62,875 nucleotides of DNA from Hufsiella arboris (GTDB lineage Bacteria; Bacteroidota; Bacteroidia; Sphingobacteriales; Sphingobacteriaceae): contig NZ_WVHT01000015.1 of NCBI RefSeq assembly GCF_009834875.1, positions 1-62,875 of the forward strand. Reading direction: 5' to 3'. The stretch's first letter is position 1. The number at the start of each line of letters is the position of its first letter. Shown in pieces: positions 60,201 to 62,875 of this stretch. The notes beneath the pieces are model-generated. The model saw only the letters and a list, made by a program, of their open reading frames with translations. It had not been told where the DNA came from and did not search any database. A program made the translations under genes and the position numbers.

Positions 60201-62753
60201 GCATGCAATGGCGGCAATGATGGAGTTGTTGCTGTTCAGCCTTCCGGAGGAACGCCGCCTTATTCATACCTGTGGTCGAATGGAGAAACCAGCGGCCGTA
60301 TTAATAATCTTACAGCCGGAACCTATAACTGCACCATTACAGATTCCAGAGGTTGCAGCACTATTGTAACAGCCACAATCACCGAACCAACAGTTTTGGC
60401 ATTCACACAAAGGCAAAAGAATGTAGCCTGTCACGGCGATAATAGCGGATCCGCCGCAGTATCGGTAAGTGGCGGTACCGCTCCGTACGTTTATAAGTGG
60501 TCGAACGGGGCCGTTACAGATAGTGTTGGTGGTTTAATCGCAGGCACTTATACCTGTACAATCACTGATTCGCATGGTTGTGACACAACTGCGTCGGTTA
60601 CGATAACTGAACCAACTGCGATAACCTTCCGTACTGCGGAACGGGATGCTCTTTGTAATAGCACAGCCACCGGAAACGCGGTCGTACTTGTTACAGGAGG
60701 AACTCCGCCGTATACTTATCGCTGGTCAAACCGACGAACAACCGAAACTATCGATAGTCTTGCGGCCGGAACCTACACCTGTACAATTACTGACGCTAAT
60801 GGTTGTGATACGACCGCTGTTGTCGTGATCAACCAACCTGATTTACTGACAGCGGTAGTTACACAAAAATCAAATGTAAGCTGCAATGGAGCGAACGATG
60901 GGACTGCAACTGTGCTGCCATCCGGAGGCACGCCCCCTTACACCTACGAATGGTCAAATGGCGGAACTACCGGAAGAATCTCAAACCTGGCGCCGGGATT
61001 ATATTTATGTAAGATTACCGGATCTAACGGTTGCGTGACGAGGGCAGAGGTTGTAATTACTCAGCCACCTGTGCTTACTTTTACAACAAGCCAGACAAAT
61101 GTTACCTGTAACGGCGGCGGCAGCGGATCGGCCAGGGTTGTTGCAAGCGGCGGTACAAGTCCGTATACCTATCAATGGAGCAATGGAATAGCTTCAGATT
61201 CGACGGCTAATCTCCATGCCGGAACATACACCTGCGTAATTACAGATGCCAATGGTTGTGACACGACTGCGACTGTGACGATTACCGAAGGAGCTGCCAT
61301 TTCATTCACAACATCTAAAACAGATGTAAAATGTCATGGAGGCAGTACCGGTTCGGCAGCCGTTGCAGTAAACAATCCCGGCACATATACTTATGCATGG
61401 AGCAGCGGCGCTACAACTGCCGCTATTACCGGATTGAAAGCGGGGGTTTACAACGTAACAATTACCAACAGCAATGGCTGCGATACCACTGCCAGTATCA
61501 CTATTGCAGAACCTGCGACGATTGCCGTAACTATGTCACAAACGAATATCAGCTGCAATTCGGGAACTACGGGTTCTGCCGCAGTAGCTGTTAGCGGCGG
61601 CACAGCGCCTTATACTTATAGTTGGTCTAACGGGCAAACTACCGCTGCAATAAGCGGGTTAACGGCCGGCAATTATTCTTGTTTAGTAACTGATGCTAAC
61701 GGCTGCGACACAACTGTAAGTGTTACGCTGCTGGCCAGTAGTTTCGAGGCATCTAAAACCGTAATTGACGAAAGTCAGGACAATAATGCAGATCCGAACG
61801 AACTATTGACCTATTCAATCCGGGTGAAAAATACAGGAACAACTGCCATTGACACTATTCTCATCAGCGACCAGGTACCGGCACTTACAACATTCGTCAG
61901 TACGGCTCAAGGTTCTGTCGCCAATAACACACTTACGATAAATGATCGTCAACTAGCTGTAAACGAAGAACGTGTTTACTCATTTGTAGTTCGAAGAAAT
62001 CAAAACGTAGGCGGTGCCCAGTTTATTTCGAATACCGCAAGTGTCAGTACAGGGAAATCGGCTGGCGCAGCGTGTGTGCTAAACCCATCAGTAAACATAC
62101 CGATCCCGACAAATACACCGACAATAAAAATCGTCGACCTGTCGATTCTCAAACAATCAGAACCAAAAGCCGTGCGTGTCGGCGATAACTACGAGTATTC
62201 AATTACTGTTTCGAATACCGGTGCTACGGCTGTACCTGTGACGGTGACAGATACCCTGCCATCGAGCATCAGCTATCTGAGCAGTACGGTCAGTGCCGGT
62301 AAGGTTAACTATGAAACGGGCAGCCGTATACTCACCTGGCAAATTGATTCGCTTCCTAACGGACGTAGTGAATCGCTAAAAATTATTGTTAAAGCGGTAA
62401 CAGATGGTATGGTAACGAACACATCCTGGGTAGCAAGTCCGCAAATCGATCAGAATCCTGAAAACAATAAATCAAGTAATGTGAAGGAAATTACCCGGTT
62501 CTTCATTCCAAACATCATTACTCCAAACGGTGATAATAAAAACGATGCATTTGTGATCATCGGGCTTGATACATACGATGACGCAATCTTTTCAGTTTAT
62601 AATCGCTGGGGAAACCAGGTATATCATAACGAACACTATAAAAATGAATGGACAGGCGAAGGTTTAAATGAAGGAACTTATTTCTATACACTCATTCTTA
62701 AATCGGGCGACCGGGTAGAAAATTATAAAGGATGGATACAGTTGCTGCGATAG
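51243..62753 (+). CDS. Giant SprB-like repeat adhesin, T9SS type B cargo
   Basis: 3836 residues. Signal peptide 1-20 (...CFFAKA|Q). Residues about 25-3498 are 46 SprB-type repeats of about 75 residues, each following the pattern TNVSCNG ... SGGTAPYTYSW ... AAGTYTCTITDANGC ... ITQP. Residues about 3500-3750 hold two DUF11-like beta-sandwich domains (LTYSIRVKNTGTTAIDTILI, YEYSITVSNTGATAVPVTVT). The last 85 residues are a gliding-motility C-terminal sorting domain (FFIPNIITPNGDNKNDAF, FSVYNRWGNQVYHNEHYKNE, WIQLLR), which directs export by the type IX system. In Flavobacterium johnsoniae SprB is a mobile surface adhesin of about 6500 residues; here the gene is shorter but of the same class. The PorP/SprF gene follows at once, the usual partner. 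Whether this strain glides cannot be told. Confidence 0.92.
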   Translation: MVKKLLFYSFFFLTCFFAKAQTALDLSFSKTDISCNGAADGTATANPSGGAIPYQYTWSNGATTKTISNLAAGIYSCKVTDRLGASVSKSVVIVQPGILNASISQTNITCNGADDGTAALTVSGGSSPYTYDWSNGDKTNSVQNLAPGTYTCTITDANGCTTSAEVNIAQPSPLSQTVTKTDVLCNGASTGAATVVVTGGTKPYTFNWSNGATTDRITSVPAGDYTCTITDAKGCVTTASISILQPEAIAIVTSQTNVLCNGDNSGSATVTVTGGVKPYGYQWSNGASTPTINNLVAGTYTCIVNNANGCEQTATVTVTEVSAFTISDVKSDVKCNGGNDGSATLTVSGSTAPYTYSWFPSGGSSATASNLSAGVYTCTVTDANGCDTVIAVTIGQPSKLAFSSSTTDILCNGASTGAAALTVSGGTAPYSYSWSNGATTSSISNVKAGTYTCTITDANGCSVVATISIQEPPAIRFTTTQTNIICNGDATGAAGVIATGGAKPYSYLWNNGATTASISNVRAGTYTCTITDANNCQATATVTITQPGPITFTTNQMNVSCNGANSGQASVNVSGGGTGPYTYSWSPSGGTAAVATGLAAGTYVCTITDVNGCDTTATVTITQPTALTSTVSQTNILCNGKATGSAKVTAAGGVGPYKYNWLPYGGTAATASGLRAGTFICTITDANGCTTTSTVTITQLAAFSFTVTHTDAKCNGQATGSATVTVTAGGTAPYRYSWSPRGGAAATANGLSAGRYSCLITDANGCDTTANVIISEPAKLSATATKTVITCKGAKDGTATAVVSGGTAPYTYKWSPGGQTTAKIINLGPGTYTCTATDANGCTIIGTVSLVEPPVFSATTTRKNISCNGGADGSATAVPSGGVSPYTYSWSNGATTATINNLAAGTYTGTVKDANGCITNISATITDPAPISAQTSATNITCNGLNNGTATVNPSGGTPPYTYQWSNGGTTKTISNLAPGSYTVTVKDVNGCTFNVASPAVVSQPPALSVTTTQINVICSGSATGIAKVAVTGGTPPYNYQWSPAGGTGATATGLVAGTYTCAITDAKGCKTSATVTITDKSPLIVTPTTTNVSCKGAADGSISLAVSGGTAPYTYQWVPGGATTASINNLEPGSYTCTVTDANGCIKIQTIDITEPEKLKATITKTSDVTCNGASDGCATVEVTGGTLPYTYSWSPSGGTNATVCGLGPGSYTCTVTDANGCKVTTAPATINDQQPINGNISHTNVTEAGANNGSASVSPSGGTPPYTYSWSPGGQTTSSINNLPPGTYTCTITDANGCKETESVVVQQPTDPTLTISKTNVSCNGANDGSATVLVAGGTAPYTYSWSPGGQTTQTINNLAPGTYTCVVTDSKGLKDAISVTVYQPAPITAQVATNAVECNGNSTGSATLYPSGGSRPYKYLWSNGATTATASNLAAGTYNCVITDVNGCTQTISNIVITQPPPLSVNVAQINISCSGIKNGEASVTVSGGTAPYSYKWSPSGGNGRIATGLAAGTYTCLITDDNGCNSTVSVTITSPDPLVASATKANISCNGANDGTVTAVISGGTPPYSYKWEPNGETTATISNLSPGTYTCIVIDANGCKVVGTADITQPEILNAVAAVTNITCKGDADGKATANVTGGTAPYSYSWSTGSTAQAISNLTPGSYTCNITDANGCKTTMTADVTEPDFVSGAISKTDVSCNGGTDGSITISGTGGTAPYTYSWDNGATTAAINNLVAGNYVCTITDSHQCTGTVTVTITEPAVLSATTEQINVICNGDADGIANVTVTGGTAPYTYNWTPKGGTGPTATGLTAGTYTCAILDAKGCTTTATVTITQPDPLLVDVDQVNVSCKGAGDARVTLTPSGGTAPYTYSWSNGAATAELTNLAPGTQTYTVTDANGCENVGTIEITEPKTLAASSTHTNVLCKSGSDGSVTATAIEGTAPYRYSWAPGGATTATVTGLKAGTYTCTITDANGCTVTTSQTITEPTILAVSVAQTNISCNGAADGNATVTASGATPGYTYNWSNGATTNAVTGLAPGSYTCTIADQNGCDTTISMVITQPDVLAYTTGQTDVLCNGNSTGSATVTVSGGTTPYTYNWNNGATTATANNLAAGTYTCVITDAHGCTTTATVTISEPAVLAFTTAHTDADCNGNNTGKASVTASGGTSPYTYSWNTGATTSSITSLVAGTYTCTITDAAGCQVTATVVINEPTALALSPSQTNVDCNGNNNGSATISVTGGTPPYSYSWNTGETIPVINNLAPGTYTCTVTDDNGCTATSSVTITQPPVLAASVTAKTNVNCHGGNTGSATVSVTGGTAQYTYLWLPGSITTATASNLAAGIYVCRVTDANGCIAEIATIITQPSALTASTTSTNANCNGTATGGAGVHVSGGVTPYTYSWSNGATTDSIANLNAGTYTCTITDANNCTTTATVTITQPTTLAVTTSQRNVDCNGNSTGGARVTVSGGTNPYTYSWSNGSALDSAVNLAAGTYTCNITDANGCIATTTVTITEPAVLSASITAQANVNCNGAQTGSATVSPVGGTSPYTYQWSVGGITAATATGLGAGTYTCTVTDLNGCTTTATVVITQPDILVATIGLQTNVSCNGVNDGSVTVQASGGTAPYTYLWSNGATTAQANNIAAGNYTCTITDASGCTTTINATITEPAVLAFTSAQVNVSCNGSSTGSAKVTVSGGSSPYTYLWSNGSTTDSIVNVTAGTYTCVITDAHGCIATASITITEPTVLSFTTNQTNVTCNGASTGAASVTVSGGTSPYSYLWSNGATTAAIDDVKAGAYTCTITDANGCTTTASITITEAAALAAVTKQTNVDCHGNSTGGASVTVSGGTAPYTYSWSSGATADTISNLPAGSYSVTITDANGCKTSATVTITEPAVLSASVTSQANSGCDDNSGSATVTVVGGTSPYKYLWSVGGVTDSTITGLSAGSYTCTVTDAQGCTTTATAVITKPEALTALISLQTNVACNGGNDGVVAVQPSGGTPPYSYLWSNGETSGRINNLTAGTYNCTITDSRGCSTIVTATITEPTVLAFTQRQKNVACHGDNSGSAAVSVSGGTAPYVYKWSNGAVTDSVGGLIAGTYTCTITDSHGCDTTASVTITEPTAITFRTAERDALCNSTATGNAVVLVTGGTPPYTYRWSNRRTTETIDSLAAGTYTCTITDANGCDTTAVVVINQPDLLTAVVTQKSNVSCNGANDGTATVLPSGGTPPYTYEWSNGGTTGRISNLAPGLYLCKITGSNGCVTRAEVVITQPPVLTFTTSQTNVTCNGGGSGSARVVASGGTSPYTYQWSNGIASDSTANLHAGTYTCVITDANGCDTTATVTITEGAAISFTTSKTDVKCHGGSTGSAAVAVNNPGTYTYAWSSGATTAAITGLKAGVYNVTITNSNGCDTTASITIAEPATIAVTMSQTNISCNSGTTGSAAVAVSGGTAPYTYSWSNGQTTAAISGLTAGNYSCLVTDANGCDTTVSVTLLASSFEASKTVIDESQDNNADPNELLTYSIRVKNTGTTAIDTILISDQVPALTTFVSTAQGSVANNTLTINDRQLAVNEERVYSFVVRRNQNVGGAQFISNTASVSTGKSAGAACVLNPSVNIPIPTNTPTIKIVDLSILKQSEPKAVRVGDNYEYSITVSNTGATAVPVTVTDTLPSSISYLSSTVSAGKVNYETGSRILTWQIDSLPNGRSESLKIIVKAVTDGMVTNTSWVASPQIDQNPENNKSSNVKEITRFFIPNIITPNGDNKNDAFVIIGLDTYDDAIFSVYNRWGNQVYHNEHYKNEWTGEGLNEGTYFYTLILKSGDRVENYKGWIQLLR
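51315..61733 (+). repeat. 46 tandem SprB-type repeats within the adhesin gene
   Basis: I counted 46 units averaging 75.5 codons. Most units keep three cysteines (CNG, YTC, NGC). Protein similarity is high, but neighbouring units use different synonymous codons (TGCAATGG, TGTAATGG, TGCAACGG, TGTAACGG for Cys-Asn-Gly), so few long exact DNA repeats exist. Unit 17 lacks the first Cys, unit 18 lacks NGC, unit 39 has GCDDNSGS, and unit 45 lacks SGGTAPY. Confidence 0.85.
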
Positions 62754-62760
62754 CGGCCAA

Positions 62761-62875
62761 ATGAAAAGACTTATGAAAAAGCTTGGATTACTAATGGTTT
62801 TAATGGGAGTTTGCCAGCTGGTGGGCGCCCAGCAGGATGTACAGTTCAGTCAGTATATTTTTAACCCGCTGAATT
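62761..62875 (+). CDS. PorP/SprF-family T9SS protein, 5' part
   Basis: The gene starts with ATG at 62761, seven bases after the adhesin stop, and runs off the window after 38 codons. The signal peptide (MKKLGLLMVLMGVCQLVGAQ from residue 5) is followed by QDVQFSQYIFNPLN, the start typical of type IX secretion membrane proteins of the PorP/SprF family. These outer-membrane barrels are needed for secretion or surface attachment of the neighbouring SprB-type cargo. The adjacency implies one transcript. Confidence 0.9.
   Translation, partial: MKRLMKKLGLLMVLMGVCQLVGAQQDVQFSQYIFNPLN

Noticed and set aside
51315-61733. Possibility that the tandem repeats are a CRISPR array or satellite DNA
   Set aside because: The period is about 226 bases, in frame, with synonymous variation and a continuous protein; there is no constant repeat with variable spacers.

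Overview
The window looks like a chromosomal segment of a non-flagellated Bacteroidota, most probably a member of the Sphingobacteriaceae close to Mucilaginibacter or Pedobacter. Reasons: a type IX secretion (T9SS) cargo of the SprB class with a type B sorting domain followed by a PorP/SprF gene; many lipoproteins and outer-membrane barrels with the signal peptides usual for this phylum; few Shine-Dalgarno sequences; and an ECF sigma factor, hybrid CheB-CheR kinase and DUF1254 content typical of that family. The genus is inference. I saw no tRNA, rRNA, CRISPR array or prophage.

Layout. 0.1-3.8 kb: a secreted DUF5703/GH95-like hydrolase, then an ECF sigma factor with a four-helix membrane partner on the minus strand. 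3.8-4.8 kb: decayed DNA holding a sulfatase fragment and a short duplication. 4.8-7.5 kb: chromate block, with a ChrB-domain/AraC fusion, a chrA broken by a one-base frameshift and a small barrel protein. 7.6-13.4 kb: membrane and small proteins, a HEPN protein, two short XRE regulators (the second frameshifted) and a 740-residue protein of unknown role. 14.2-24.2 kb: two related DUF1254/DUF1214 lipoprotein loci (A1-barrel-sulfatase-B1 and A2-B2) separated by an internally deleted IS110 remnant and REP-like palindromes. 24.3-31.4 kb: a stress-type block (alcohol dehydrogenase, DoxX, manganese catalase, DUF892 ferritin-like protein, coiled-coil lipoprotein, acidic protein, zinc protease). 32.7-45.3 kb: signalling block (CheB, a 1926-residue CheB-CheR-PAS-GAF kinase, AraC, PAS kinase, NarL-type regulator). 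41.8-50.9 kb: envelope genes (barrels, BamA-like protein, aquaporin, OprO/P porin). 51.2-62.9 kb: a giant SprB-like adhesin with 46 repeats, then the start of a PorP/SprF gene cut by the window edge.

The observation I rate highest is a 22-bp palindrome (GTTSCA-N10-TGAAAC and its reverse) found six times, each 67-127 bases before the start codon of a DUF1254 lipoprotein or an outer-membrane barrel gene, on both strands and spread over 37 kb. It looks like the operator of an envelope regulon; the regulator is not identified. The rest of the window combines recognisable families with several decayed or duplicated pieces, which suggests an actively rearranging accessory region between about 3.8 and 24 kb.
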